Part shown: piece after piece, positions 24,672 through 32,981 of the stretch
Layout of the letters: each line of letters opens with the position of its first letter
How positions within the stretch are numbered: position 1 is the stretch's first letter
The notes under the pieces: generated by a model
Told to the model about the DNA's origin: nothing
Seen by the model: only the letters and a program-made list of their open reading frames with translations
Database searches by the model: none
Assembly (NCBI RefSeq): GCF_014489635.1
Contig: NZ_CP060828.1
Location: 124,001-188,000, forward strand
DNA length: 64,000 nucleotides
From: Streptomyces roseirectus
GTDB taxonomy: Bacteria; Actinomycetota; Actinomycetes; Streptomycetales; Streptomycetaceae
Reading direction: 5' to 3'
Position numbers and translations under genes: made by a program

Positions 24672-25454
24672 TCAGGAGTCGCGCTGGGCCCGGCGCAGAC
24701 CGTGGTACCAGGCCAGGACCCGGTTCTCCGCGAACCGGAAGAGCAGGGAGAGGAGGAAGCCGAGCAGTCCGAGCAGCAGGACGCCGCTCCACATCTCGGG
24801 GATCGCGAACGAGCGCTGGAACTGGACGATGGTGAAGCCGAGTCCGTTGCTGGCGGCGAACATCTCGCTGATGACCATGAGGATGATGCCGATGGACAGG
24901 GCCTGGCGCATGCCGGTGACGATCTGCGGGCTCGCCGAGGGCAGCACCAGGTGCCACAGCCGGGACGCCCCGGTGACGCCGTAGGAGCGGCAGGTGTCGT
25001 CGAGGACGGCGTCGACGGCGCGCACGCCCTCGACCGTGTTCAGCAGGATCGGCCACACGCAGCCGCTCGCCACGACGATGATCTTCATGGTGTCGCCGAT
25101 GCCCGCGAACAGCATGATCACCGGCACCAGGACGGGCGGCGGGATGGCCCGCAGGAGTTCGAGGACCGGCTCCAGCAGGTCACGCAGGACCCGGTGCGTG
25201 CCGACGGCGAGCCCGAGGGCGATGCCGACGGCCGTGGCGAGCAGGTAGCCGGCGGTGAGCCGCAGGAGGCTGGGCACGACGTCCGACCGCAGCCGGTCCG
25301 GCGTCCAGACCTCGGTGAACTTCTCCAGGATCGTTTCGAGCGGCGGCAGGTAGAAGTCGGTGCTGCCGGCGCTGGCGAACCACCACGTGGCGAGCAGCGC
25401 CACGGGCAGGGTCACGGCGAGCAGGACGCGGCGCAGGGCGCCTCGGACGGACAT
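24672..25454 (-). CDS. ABC transporter permease (SsuC/TauC type)
   Basis: The 260-aa product has about six TM helices and the binding-protein-dependent permease EAA-type loop RSYGVTGASRLWHLVLPSAS. Family members import sulfonates, taurine, nitrate, riboflavin or pyrimidine precursors. The start (ATG 25454) lies 5 nt after the stop of the other permease. With two different permease genes the complex may be a heterodimer, which differs from the classic SsuABC homodimeric permease. Confidence 0.88.
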   Translation of the reverse strand: MSVRGALRRVLLAVTLPVALLATWWFASAGSTDFYLPPLETILEKFTEVWTPDRLRSDVVPSLLRLTAGYLLATAVGIALGLAVGTHRVLRDLLEPVLELLRAIPPPVLVPVIMLFAGIGDTMKIIVVASGCVWPILLNTVEGVRAVDAVLDDTCRSYGVTGASRLWHLVLPSASPQIVTGMRQALSIGIILMVISEMFAASNGLGFTIVQFQRSFAIPEMWSGVLLLGLLGFLLSLLFRFAENRVLAWYHGLRRAQRDS

Positions 25455-25459
25455 GGGGG

Positions 25460-26269
25460 CTACCTCTCGGTCCGCTGGGACTGGTGCCAGTGCAGGACCC
25501 GGCGCTCGACCGCCCGTGCCGCCAGGTTGACCGCGACGCCGATCAGGCCGGTGGTGAGCACCAGCGCGTACACCTGGGGCACGGCTCCCGAGGACTGGGC
25601 GACGGCCAGTTGCTGCCCGAGGCCGGGGGCGCCGATGACGAGTTCGGCGGTGACCGCGAGCACGAGCGCCACGGTCGCGGCCAGCCGTATCCCCGTCATG
25701 ACGTAGGGCAGCGCGGTGGGCCACAGGAGGTACCGGATCCGGTACCAGGTGCCCAGCCGGTAGCTGCGGGCGGTGTCGTCGGCGACCGGGTCGACGTCCT
25801 GGAGGCCGGCGAGGACCTGCACGAACACCTGCCAGAACGACGCGTACACCACGAGCAGCAGTTTCGAGCGCAGGTCGGTGCCGTAGAGCAGGACGGCCAC
25901 GGGCACCAGCGCGACGGACGGGATGGGCCGCAGGAACTCGACGGTGGAGGCGGTCGCCGCGCGCAGCAGGGGCACCGACCCGATGACCACGCCCGCCACC
26001 ACCCCGCCGCCGACCGCGAGGGCGAGGCCGAGGCCCCAGCCGGTCAGGGTGTCGCCGACCGCGCTCCAGTAGGCGCGCTCGCCGAGCATCGTCCACAGGG
26101 CGCGGCCCGTCGTGGAGGCAGGGGGGAGGTAGTCGGGCGAGACGGCGGGGGTGCGCGGCAGGATCTCCAGGACGGCCACGAGGGCGGCGAGTCCGGCGAG
26201 GCCGCGCAGGGCGGCGGGGCTGGGGAGCGGGCCGCGCCGGGGTATGTTGCCCAGGTGCGCGGTGGTCAT
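25460..26269 (-). CDS. ABC transporter permease (SsuC/TauC type)
   Basis: The 269-aa product has about six TM helices and a permease loop with the pattern SYRLGTWYRIRYLLWPTALP. It also contains FLRPIPSVALVPVAVLLYG, a hallmark of the nitrate/taurine permease family. Its ATG overlaps the stop of the binding-protein gene as ATGA, so the two are coupled. It pairs with the following permease. Confidence 0.88.
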   Translation of the reverse strand: MTTAHLGNIPRRGPLPSPAALRGLAGLAALVAVLEILPRTPAVSPDYLPPASTTGRALWTMLGERAYWSAVGDTLTGWGLGLALAVGGGVVAGVVIGSVPLLRAATASTVEFLRPIPSVALVPVAVLLYGTDLRSKLLLVVYASFWQVFVQVLAGLQDVDPVADDTARSYRLGTWYRIRYLLWPTALPYVMTGIRLAATVALVLAVTAELVIGAPGLGQQLAVAQSSGAVPQVYALVLTTGLIGVAVNLAARAVERRVLHWHQSQRTER

Positions 26270-27240
26270 GAGAACAGCGCCCCGATGTCCGGCTTCTTGT
26301 CGCCGAAGATGCCGTCGCGCTCGCCGAGTCCGGCCAGTTTCTCCAGGGAGGCGTGGTCCACGGCGGCGGGCCAGGCGGGGAGGATCAGCTTGTCCAGGAC
26401 GTCGCCGCTGATCTTGGTGTAGGCGGTGAGGGTCTGGCGTGCCTCGTCCGGGTGGGCGGAGGCGTACTGCAACGACTCGTTCATCGCCTCGGTGAACCGC
26501 TTCACCAGGTCCGGGTTCTGCTGCGCGATCTTCGTGGAGGTGAAGTAGGTCGCGACGGTCAGCTTGGGGTCGGTCTCGGCGAAGGGCGAGGCGACGATAC
26601 GGGCGCCCTGGGCCTTGGCGATGGTCTGGGAGGGCTCGCCCATCCAGGCGGCGTCCACCCGGCCGTCGTCGAGCGCGGCCGGCATCTGGTCGAAGGGGAT
26701 CTCGGCGAACTTGACCTTCGAGGGGTCTCCCCCGGCCTTGCGGACCGATTCGCGGACGGTCGTGTCGCCGATGTTCTGGAGGGTGTTGACGGCGACGGTG
26801 CGGCCGGCGAGCTGCTTGGCCGAGGTGACGGGGCTGTCCTTCTTCACGAGGACGGCGGTGACGTCGCCGCCCACCTTGCCGTTGGTGGTCGCGCCGTTCG
26901 CGACCGACTTGACGGGCACGCCCTTGGTCTGGGCGAGCATGAGGGAGGTGGTGTTGCTGAACCCGAACTGGAACTGTCCGCTCACCACACCGGGGATGAT
27001 CGCGGCGCCGCCCTGCGCGGTGACCATCTTGAGGTCGATGCCGCGACCGGCGAAGAAGCCCCGCTTCTGGCCGAGGTACAGCGGCGCCACGTCGACGATC
27101 GGGATGACGCCCACCGTGACGCTGGTCTTGCCGCCGCTGGTCTGCGGGGCGGTGTTGTCGCCGGAGTCCGACGAGCCGCAGCCGGCGAGGGCGGCGGCGG
27201 ACACAGCGGCCAGGGCAAGCCACACCGTGCGCCTGTGCAT
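26266..27240 (-). CDS. ABC transporter substrate-binding lipoprotein (NMT1/SsuA-like)
   Basis: The 324-aa product has a lipoprotein signal with lipobox LAGC (Cys about residue 21). The NMT1/THI5-like periplasmic fold follows: VGVIPIVDVAPLYLGQKRGF at the start of the mature domain, GFSNTTSLMLAQ and VAVNTLQNIGDTTVRE further on. Ligands of the family include sulfonates, nitrate, aromatic sulfonates and thiamine precursors; the adjacent PaaX-type regulator hints at an aromatic or organic-acid ligand, but this is inference. The ATG has a strong AAGGAGGAG upstream. First gene of the ABC operon. Confidence 0.9.
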   Translation of the reverse strand: MHRRTVWLALAAVSAAALAGCGSSDSGDNTAPQTSGGKTSVTVGVIPIVDVAPLYLGQKRGFFAGRGIDLKMVTAQGGAAIIPGVVSGQFQFGFSNTTSLMLAQTKGVPVKSVANGATTNGKVGGDVTAVLVKKDSPVTSAKQLAGRTVAVNTLQNIGDTTVRESVRKAGGDPSKVKFAEIPFDQMPAALDDGRVDAAWMGEPSQTIAKAQGARIVASPFAETDPKLTVATYFTSTKIAQQNPDLVKRFTEAMNESLQYASAHPDEARQTLTAYTKISGDVLDKLILPAWPAAVDHASLEKLAGLGERDGIFGDKKPDIGALFS

Positions 27241-27492
27241 GGGCTCCTCCTTGAGAAGAACGGAACGTGAGGGACCGTCACGGGGGAAGGAAGACGGCCG
27301 TGTCGGGGATGTCCGTGCCGACCGGATCGGCGACGGCTGTGAGGCCGGGAGAACCGCGCAGACGTCGGAGCCGAACAGCTCCGCAACGTTGTGCACTTAC
27401 TTGACGCCCGCAATCTACACACCTACTTTCTCCGTGTCAGTCCCCTCGTACGAATTCGTCTCCCGCCCCTCCACCCCGAGGAGCCACGGCCC

Positions 27493-27522
27493 ATGACCCA
27501 CCCGCACCCGCCGCAGCGGTGA
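27493..27522 (+). other. 9-codon upstream ORF coupled to PaaX-type gene
   Basis: ATG 27493 is preceded by GAGGAG (27478-27483) and encodes MTHPHPPQR before a TGA whose last base is the first base of the regulator's ATG (TGATG). The regulator itself has no ribosome-binding site. This looks like a leader peptide coupling translation. Alternatively, a single-base error would join it to the regulator and make it the true N-terminus. Confidence 0.5.
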
Positions 27523-28352
27523 TGGCCTCCCCCGCCGACGCGGACCGCCAGGCACGCCCGCAGTCCCTCCTGCTGACCTTCTTCGGCAACCACCTCCTGG
27601 ACGAGGAACCGCTGTGCGTCTACTCGGGAAGCGTCATCGACGTCCTCGCCCGCACGGGCGTCGGCGAACACGCGGTGCGCTCCACGCTCAGCCGCATGGT
27701 CAACCGGGGGCTGCTGCTGCGCCGCCGGCAGGGGCGGCGCATGTACTTCGGCCTCACCCCGCTCACCGCCCAGATCCTGCGCGACGGCAGACGCCGGATC
27801 TGGGAGACCAGCGCCGTCAACGACGACTGGGACGGCACCTGGACCCTGCTCGGCTTCTCCCTGCCCGACGCGTGGCAGAGCCGGCGGCACGACCTGCGCT
27901 CCCGGCTCGCCTGGTCGGGCTTCGGCTCGCTCTACAACGGGCTGTGGATCGCGCCGGGCCACGTCGACGTGTCGGCCGTCGTCGCCGAACTGGACCTCTC
28001 GGCGCACGTCAAGGTCTTCCACGCCCGCGCCGACGCGTCGACCGACATCCGCCTGATGGTCCGTGACACCTGGGACCTCGACTCCCTGGCCGCCCGCTAC
28101 ACCGCCTTCACCGCCCGCTGGACGGCCCCCGAGTGGTCCGCCTCCGACGCCATCGCCGTCCGCCTGCGCCTGGTCAGCGAATGGCTCGGCATCATCCGCT
28201 CCGACCCCCGCCTGCCCGGCCCCCACCTCCCCGCCGACTGGCCCGCCCGCGCCGCCGAGACCACGTTCCACCGCGTCGCCACCGAGACCGAGACCCCGGC
28301 CCGCGCACTGGCGTCCGCCATCCTCGACACGATCCCCCTGAACCCGGCCTGA
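27522..28352 (+). CDS. PaaX family transcriptional regulator
   Basis: The 276-aa product has the PaaX layout. The N-terminal winged helix contains GEHAVRSTLSRMVNRGLLLR, the central domain has WTLLGFSLPD and WIAPGHVDV, and a helical C-terminus follows. PaaX repressors usually sense an aryl-CoA such as phenylacetyl-CoA. The gene is divergent from the ABC importer and is its likely repressor. Start choice: ATG 27522 (GTG 27519 is equally possible); both lack a ribosome-binding site except through the upstream 9-codon ORF. Confidence 0.85.
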   Translation: MASPADADRQARPQSLLLTFFGNHLLDEEPLCVYSGSVIDVLARTGVGEHAVRSTLSRMVNRGLLLRRRQGRRMYFGLTPLTAQILRDGRRRIWETSAVNDDWDGTWTLLGFSLPDAWQSRRHDLRSRLAWSGFGSLYNGLWIAPGHVDVSAVVAELDLSAHVKVFHARADASTDIRLMVRDTWDLDSLAARYTAFTARWTAPEWSASDAIAVRLRLVSEWLGIIRSDPRLPGPHLPADWPARAAETTFHRVATETETPARALASAILDTIPLNPA

Positions 28353-28425
28353 ACCCGGCACGGGCCGGGGAGTTGATCCGGGCGGCGGTCGTCCTGCCCG
28401 AGGCGTTCCCCGGCGGGCCGCGAAC

Positions 28426-28548
28426 GGTTCCGGCGCCACCCTGTACCGCGTCGCGCTCGACCTCGACGACCTCACCCGCGCCCGCATCGACTACGCCCGC
28501 CCGGACGTCCTCACCCTCCACACCGACGCATCAGCCCGCCCCCGCTGA
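28426..28548 (+). pseudogene. Gene fragment, function unknown
   Basis: A 40-codon open stretch reads GSGATLYRVALDLDDLTRAR and continues to a TGA. It looks like the C-terminus of a protein, but no start or upstream domain is present; a frame upstream (about 28372-28420) resembles another short piece. It overlaps the end of the convergent phosphotransferase gene by 58 bp. Low support; it may be debris. Confidence 0.25.
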
Positions 28549-29444
28549 GACCCGTCCCCCACGATGCGCTCCAGCGTCCGCCGCCCCGTCCGGCACATCA
28601 CCGGGTTGCTGTCGACGTAGTACCAGACCAGCCCCATCGCCTGGGCGAACGCCCACGCCTTGCCGCGCTCCCGTTCGAGGTCGTCGCTGCCGAGGCGTTC
28701 GCGCAGCACCCGGCGCGGCCCGGCGTCCAGCAGGTGCCACGCGCTCACCAGGTCCAGCGAGGGGTCGGCCGGCCCGAAGCCGCCGACGTCGAGAACGCCG
28801 GCGAGCCGCCCGCCGGACACGAGGACGTTGCCGGGGATCAGGTCCTGGTGGGCCATCACGTCCGCCGCCGGACCGCGCGGCAGCTCCCGCAGGTCCGCCC
28901 AGAGGCGGCGCAGCGGGGGGACGTCCAGCAGGTGTTCGCCGCGCCGGAAACAGGTCTCCAGCCACGCGTCGTGGGACCGCAGGTCGCCCCCTCGGCCGGT
29001 GCCGGTGAACCTGCGGCCCCGCGTGCCGACCGCGCGCAGCTCGCCGATGAGGACGGCCAGGTCCCGGGCGAACGCGGACGACGCGCCGGGGTCCTCGTCG
29101 GCGGCCACGACGCCGGGCAGCCACGTCTGCACCGACCACGGCAGCGGGTGGCCCGCCCCGGGTTCACCGAGCGCGACCGGCTCGGGCGTGGGAAAACGCG
29201 TACGGCCGGCCAGTTCACGAGCCGCCCGCGCCTCCTCCTCCAGCCGGCGCCGCCCGACTCCCGCGTCCGCCCGCTCCAGCGGCAGCCGGGCCGCGAGCCG
29301 GTCACCGATCCGGAAGACGGCGTTGACCGTGCCCTGCGCCGCGACCTCCCGCACCGGCAGCCCCCGCCACTCGGGGAACTGCCGCTCCACCAAGGCCCGT
29401 ACCGTCTCGGCCGACACCGTCAGCTGCCCCGCGTGCATCTTCAT
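28491..29444 (-). CDS. Aminoglycoside phosphotransferase (APH) family protein
   Basis: The 317-aa product has the kinase-like fold. The nucleotide-binding N-lobe contains QGTVNAVFRIGDRLAARLP, the catalytic loop is VMAHQDLIPGNVLV (HxDxxxxN), and the metal site is VLDVGGFGPADPSLDL. In family members the last is usually D-F-G or D-x-D, so the Asp is kept. It probably phosphorylates an antibiotic, a sugar or an amino acid. ATG 29444 is the likeliest start (ATG 29438 also possible). The first 143 bp lie inside the upstream GDSL reading frame in another frame, an unusually long overlap. Confidence 0.78.
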   Translation of the reverse strand: MKMHAGQLTVSAETVRALVERQFPEWRGLPVREVAAQGTVNAVFRIGDRLAARLPLERADAGVGRRRLEEEARAARELAGRTRFPTPEPVALGEPGAGHPLPWSVQTWLPGVVAADEDPGASSAFARDLAVLIGELRAVGTRGRRFTGTGRGGDLRSHDAWLETCFRRGEHLLDVPPLRRLWADLRELPRGPAADVMAHQDLIPGNVLVSGGRLAGVLDVGGFGPADPSLDLVSAWHLLDAGPRRVLRERLGSDDLERERGKAWAFAQAMGLVWYYVDSNPVMCRTGRRTLERIVGDGSQRGRADASVWRVRTSGRA

Positions 29445-30465
29445 GCACGGGAGCATCCGCACCACACTTCCCGCCCGCATCCCGTTTCCGCCCCGCGGCG
29501 ACGAGGGCGAGATCGTCACGCTGTTCCACGACTGTCTCGGCCACGGCCCGGACCGCTGGAGGAGGGGGTGGAGCCGGGACGGACGTGACGTCCGTGCTGT
29601 CGGCCGTCCGCCTCGGTGGGGTGATGGTCACGGTGCAGCGGTCGGGGGTGTGGGGCAGGGGGACGGCGTAGGAGTCGCGGGTGCGGATGACCTCGCGGGC
29701 GGCGGTGCGGGGGGTGATGGGGCGGGAAGAGGGTGTGGGGGGTGGGGAGGCGGCCAGGAGGGCGTTCAGGACGCGGCCCGTCTGGCGTGCGTAGCCTTCC
29801 GGGGAGGGGTGGAAGCGGTCCTTGCCGATGAGGAGGTCCTGGTCGCGGAGGAAGTCGGGGTCCTGGTAGGAGACGATGCGGGCGCCTTCCCGCAGGGCCT
29901 GCCGGCCCTGGAGCCGGCCGAGGCGGCGGCAGCGCCAGGAGAGGAGGCGTCTGGGCAGGGTGGGGAAGGCGGCGCCGTATCCCGTGTCGGTGCCGACGAG
30001 GACGACGACCGTCGTCCCCTGTGCGCGCAGGCGGCGGACGTGGTCGCGGAGTCTGCGGGCGGCGCGGCCCAGGGGGAAGGGCATCAGGGTGTCGTTGGCG
30101 CCCATCGTGAGGACGGCCAGGTGCGGGGCGTCGAGCAGCGCCCGGTCCACCTGGGGGGCCAGGGCCTGGATGGTCGCGCCGAACTTCGCGTGCACGCCGA
30201 CTCGGACCGGGCGGCCCGTCTCCTTCGCCATCCCGCGGCCGATCAGGGCGCCGGGGGTCTGGTCGGGGTGGTCGACGCCGTGGCCGAGCGCGGTGGAGTC
30301 GCCGATCACCGCCACCCTCAACTCCGGGCCGTGTGAAGGCCCTTCGGGGAGGTACAGCCCGTCGCAGCGGTGGAAGTCACGGGGGTTCAGGTGACCGAGC
30401 GGGCGCAGCACGGTCCGCGCGTACCAGCGCCGGAAGGCCCTGCGCCGACGTGAGGTGGAGGTCAT
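29302..30465 (-). CDS. SGNH/GDSL hydrolase with atypical C-terminal tail
   Basis: The 387-aa product has an SGNH core: RVAVIGDSTALGHGV (nucleophile Ser), VLTMGANDTLMPF (Asn) and DRFHPSPEGYARQ (catalytic Asp/His). No signal peptide is evident; the N-terminus is Arg-rich, so it is probably cytoplasmic or on the inner face of the membrane. The core ends near residue 265. The remaining ~120 residues are Pro/Arg-rich, with a low-complexity PAPPPPPAV stretch, and the last ~47 are read out of frame over the phosphotransferase start. The original stop codon may have been lost. Start at ATG 30465. Confidence 0.75.
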   Translation of the reverse strand: MTSTSRRRRAFRRWYARTVLRPLGHLNPRDFHRCDGLYLPEGPSHGPELRVAVIGDSTALGHGVDHPDQTPGALIGRGMAKETGRPVRVGVHAKFGATIQALAPQVDRALLDAPHLAVLTMGANDTLMPFPLGRAARRLRDHVRRLRAQGTTVVVLVGTDTGYGAAFPTLPRRLLSWRCRRLGRLQGRQALREGARIVSYQDPDFLRDQDLLIGKDRFHPSPEGYARQTGRVLNALLAASPPPTPSSRPITPRTAAREVIRTRDSYAVPLPHTPDRCTVTITPPRRTADSTDVTSVPAPPPPPAVRAVAETVVEQRDDLALVAAGRKRDAGGKCGADAPVHEDARGAADGVGRDGTGLGGAAVPRVAGAAGAGGRGAGHGQRRLPDR

Positions 30466-30670
30466 GGGAAGGGGGGCTCTTTCGTGGGGGTGCGTCGTGA
30501 GGGGGCGCCGAGGACGGCCTCGGGGACGAATCCCGTGAACACCACGGAAAACATCACGATCCCTACGTTTCAGCCTGGCAGGAGTCCACGGAAACTCCGG
30601 CGGCATCCCCGCGCGAGGATCACTTGTCACCCCTCGCTTCACACGCACGGGCCAACACGACCCGCCGACG

Positions 30671-31432
30671 TCAGACCGTCTGGACGGTCGTGCCGCCCCC
30701 TTCGAGCGCGCGGACCTCGTCGGCGGGCGCCGCCGTGTCGGTGACGAGGGTGTGGAGGAGGGCGGCGGGGCCGACGTGGGCGTACGCGGTGTGGCCGAGC
30801 TTGCCGGCGTCGGCGCCGGCGATGACGCGGCGGGAGGAGGCGATGGCGGCCTTCTTCACCGCCGCGTCGTCGAGGTCGTACGCGGTCAGGCCGTCCGCCG
30901 CGCTCAGCCCGCAGCAGCCGATGACGGCGGTGTCGAAGCGCAGGGCGGCGAGGGAGGCGAGGGTCAGGGGACCGGTGAGGGCGCCCTCACCGGCGCGGGG
31001 CTGGCCGCCGGGGACGACGAGGGTGGCCGGGCCGGGGCTCTCGGAGAGCAGGTGGACGGCCTGGAGGGAGAGCGGCATCACGGTGACGGGGCGCGCCCGC
31101 AGGAGGCGGGCGACCTCGAGGCAGGTGGTGCCGCTGTCGAGCAGGACGCTCTCGCCGTCGGCGATGAGGGCGGAGATCGCGGCGGCGATACGGCGTTTGG
31201 CGTCGACGGCCTCGTGGGCGCGCAGCGCGAAGGGCGGTTCCTCGCCGCGCAGCAGCAGGGTGCGGGCTCCGCCCCGGACACGTTCGAGGACGCCCTGCGC
31301 GGCGAGGGTGTCGAGGTCGCGGCGAATGGTCATCTCCGAGGCACCGGTCAGGGCGGCGAGTTCCTGGACGGTGGCGCTTCCGGAGTCCCTGACGGCCTTC
31401 GTGATCAGCCCGTGCCGGTCTGCGTTGCTCAT
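30671..31432 (-). CDS. DeoR family transcriptional repressor
   Basis: The 253-aa product has an N-terminal DeoR helix-turn-helix (SATVQELAALTGASEMTIRR) and a C-terminal DeoRC sugar-phosphate sensor domain (LLDSGTTCLEVARLL, VIGCCGLSAADGLTAYD). Such repressors respond to phosphorylated sugars. It is divergent from an MFS transporter, and two clear operators lie in the 91-bp gap, so it probably represses both genes until a sugar phosphate accumulates. Confidence 0.9.
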   Translation of the reverse strand: MSNADRHGLITKAVRDSGSATVQELAALTGASEMTIRRDLDTLAAQGVLERVRGGARTLLLRGEEPPFALRAHEAVDAKRRIAAAISALIADGESVLLDSGTTCLEVARLLRARPVTVMPLSLQAVHLLSESPGPATLVVPGGQPRAGEGALTGPLTLASLAALRFDTAVIGCCGLSAADGLTAYDLDDAAVKKAAIASSRRVIAGADAGKLGHTAYAHVGPAALLHTLVTDTAAPADEVRALEGGGTTVQTV

Positions 31433-31455
31433 ACCGGTGATTGAACACCACACCG

Positions 31456-31508
31456 GAACGAACATCGAGTGTGTTCGTTCAGTCGATTTTTGAACATGAA
31501 AGATGTTC
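31456..31508. promoter_or_regulatory. DeoR operators in divergent promoter region
   Basis: Two inverted repeats share a GTTC/GAAC core. GAACGAACA (31456-31464) and TGTTCGTTC (31472-31480) form a perfect 9-bp pair with a 7-nt spacer. GAACAT (31492-31497) and ATGTTC (31503-31508) form a 6-bp pair with a 5-nt spacer. A further TTGAACAC at 31441-31448 may be a third half-site. Confidence 0.75.
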
Positions 31509-31523
31509 GTTATGGTGGGCGGC

Positions 31524-32738
31524 ATGGAACGTTCCCTGCGAGCCGCCCGTGTGGCGACCTACGTCTACTTCGTCCTGTGCGGCACGCTGCTCGGCGCCTG
31601 GGTGGTGCACATCCCCGCGATCGAGGAGCGGGTGGGCATCAGCCACGCCACGCTCGGCGGCCTGCTGGTGCTGCTCGGGGTCGGGGCCTTCGCGGGGATG
31701 CAGGTGGCCGGGCCGCTGACCGACCGCCTCGGGGCCCGTGTCGTGGTGCCCGCCGGCGGCGTGGCCTGCGGCGCGACCCTGGTCCTGCCCGGCCTCGCCC
31801 ACGATCCGTGGACGCTGGCCGCCGCGCTGGTGGTCTTCGGCTTCTGCAACGGCTGTCTGGACGTCGGCATGAACGCCCACGCCGTGCACGTGGAGAAGGC
31901 GTACGGGCGTCCCGTCATGTCCGGTTTCCACGCCACGTTCTCCGTCGGCGGCGTCCTCGCCTCGCTCGCCGGGGCGGGGGCCGCGGGCGCCGGTCTGAGC
32001 CCGGTCGCGGGCATGGGCGCCATGGGGGTCGCCTGGATCGCCGTCGCGCTGGTGTCGGCGCGTGCCCTGCTGCCGGCCGCGCCCGTCACAAAGCCCGCCA
32101 CGAAGCCCGCCGCTTCCGCCGCCGAGACACCCCGCGCCGGGGAAACCCCGGGTCCCACCGGCCGCGTCTGGGTCCTCGCCGCCCTCGCCCTCATGGTCAT
32201 GCTCTGCGAGGGCGCCGCCAACGACTGGAGCGCCCTGCATCTGAAGGACGTCCTCGGCGCCCCCGCCGGCACGGCGGCCTTCGCGTACGGGACCTTCGCC
32301 GCCGCCATGACCGTGGGCCGGCTGCTCGCCGACCGTCTCGTCATCCGGTACGGATCCCTGGCGATCCTGCGGTACGGCGCGGCCATGGCCGCCGTCGGCA
32401 TCACGCTCGTGGCCCTCGGCCCGTGGATGTGGGCGGCGTTCACCGGCTGGGCCCTGTTCGGCCTGGGTCTGTCCGGCAGCGTCCCGCAGTTGTTCAGCGC
32501 GGCCGGGCACGCCGACCCGGACGCCGCCGGCGCCAACGTCTCCCGCGTCGCCGGCCTCGGCTACGTCGGCATGCTCGCCGGGCCCGCCGTCATCGGCTGG
32601 CTGACCCACCTGGTCGCCCTCGACCACGCCTTCGTCCTGCTGACCCTGCTGTGCGTGACCACCTCGGTGGGGGCGGGCGTCCTGCGCGCCGGGCCCGAGA
32701 GCGCGCGCCCTCGCGAGATGGCGTCCAGCAGCCGCTAG
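31524..32738 (+). CDS. MFS transporter
   Basis: The 404-aa product has about 12 TM helices in two halves, joined by a Pro/Ala-rich cytoplasmic linker at about 190-215. Motif A-like GPLTDRLGARVVV lies after TM2. The family resembles sugar/fucose-type or small-metabolite MFS permeases; direction and substrate are unknown. The regulator next to it senses sugar phosphates, which supports a sugar or sugar-alcohol substrate. ATG 31524 is preferred; ATG 31503 and 31512 are in frame but overlap the second operator. Confidence 0.87.
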   Translation: MERSLRAARVATYVYFVLCGTLLGAWVVHIPAIEERVGISHATLGGLLVLLGVGAFAGMQVAGPLTDRLGARVVVPAGGVACGATLVLPGLAHDPWTLAAALVVFGFCNGCLDVGMNAHAVHVEKAYGRPVMSGFHATFSVGGVLASLAGAGAAGAGLSPVAGMGAMGVAWIAVALVSARALLPAAPVTKPATKPAASAAETPRAGETPGPTGRVWVLAALALMVMLCEGAANDWSALHLKDVLGAPAGTAAFAYGTFAAAMTVGRLLADRLVIRYGSLAILRYGAAMAAVGITLVALGPWMWAAFTGWALFGLGLSGSVPQLFSAAGHADPDAAGANVSRVAGLGYVGMLAGPAVIGWLTHLVALDHAFVLLTLLCVTTSVGAGVLRAGPESARPREMASSSR

Positions 32739-32763
32739 GCCGACGGCCGGCAGCCACCAGACC

Positions 32764-32808
32764 GCTTGTGCGGCACGGTCCCTGACAACCGTGCCGCACA
32801 AGCTTTTT
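32764..32808 (+). terminator. Canonical Rho-independent terminator
   Basis: A 15-bp perfect stem (32764-32778 with 32789-32803), a 10-nt loop and a following run of five T make this the most canonical terminator of the window. It ends the MFS transcript. Confidence 0.9.
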
Positions 32809-32981
32809 CCCACCCGGAAACCGGGCCGCGGACACGGCACACCGCGCACGGCAGCACGCTCCGGCGCAAGTCCTCGAATTACCATCCCACGTCTCCAGCG
32901 CACCTCGTCGGCCTGCGGTTTCCGGACGAGAGTGGAGGTCATCAGGGCGACAAGAGCCCGCCTTCACCACACGGAGTCCCC

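Noticed and set aside
27241..27492. Possible riboswitch upstream of the ABC binding-protein gene
   Set aside because: No thiamine- or other riboswitch core (for example CTGAGA followed by ACCTGA) was found; the leader is ordinary GC-rich sequence.
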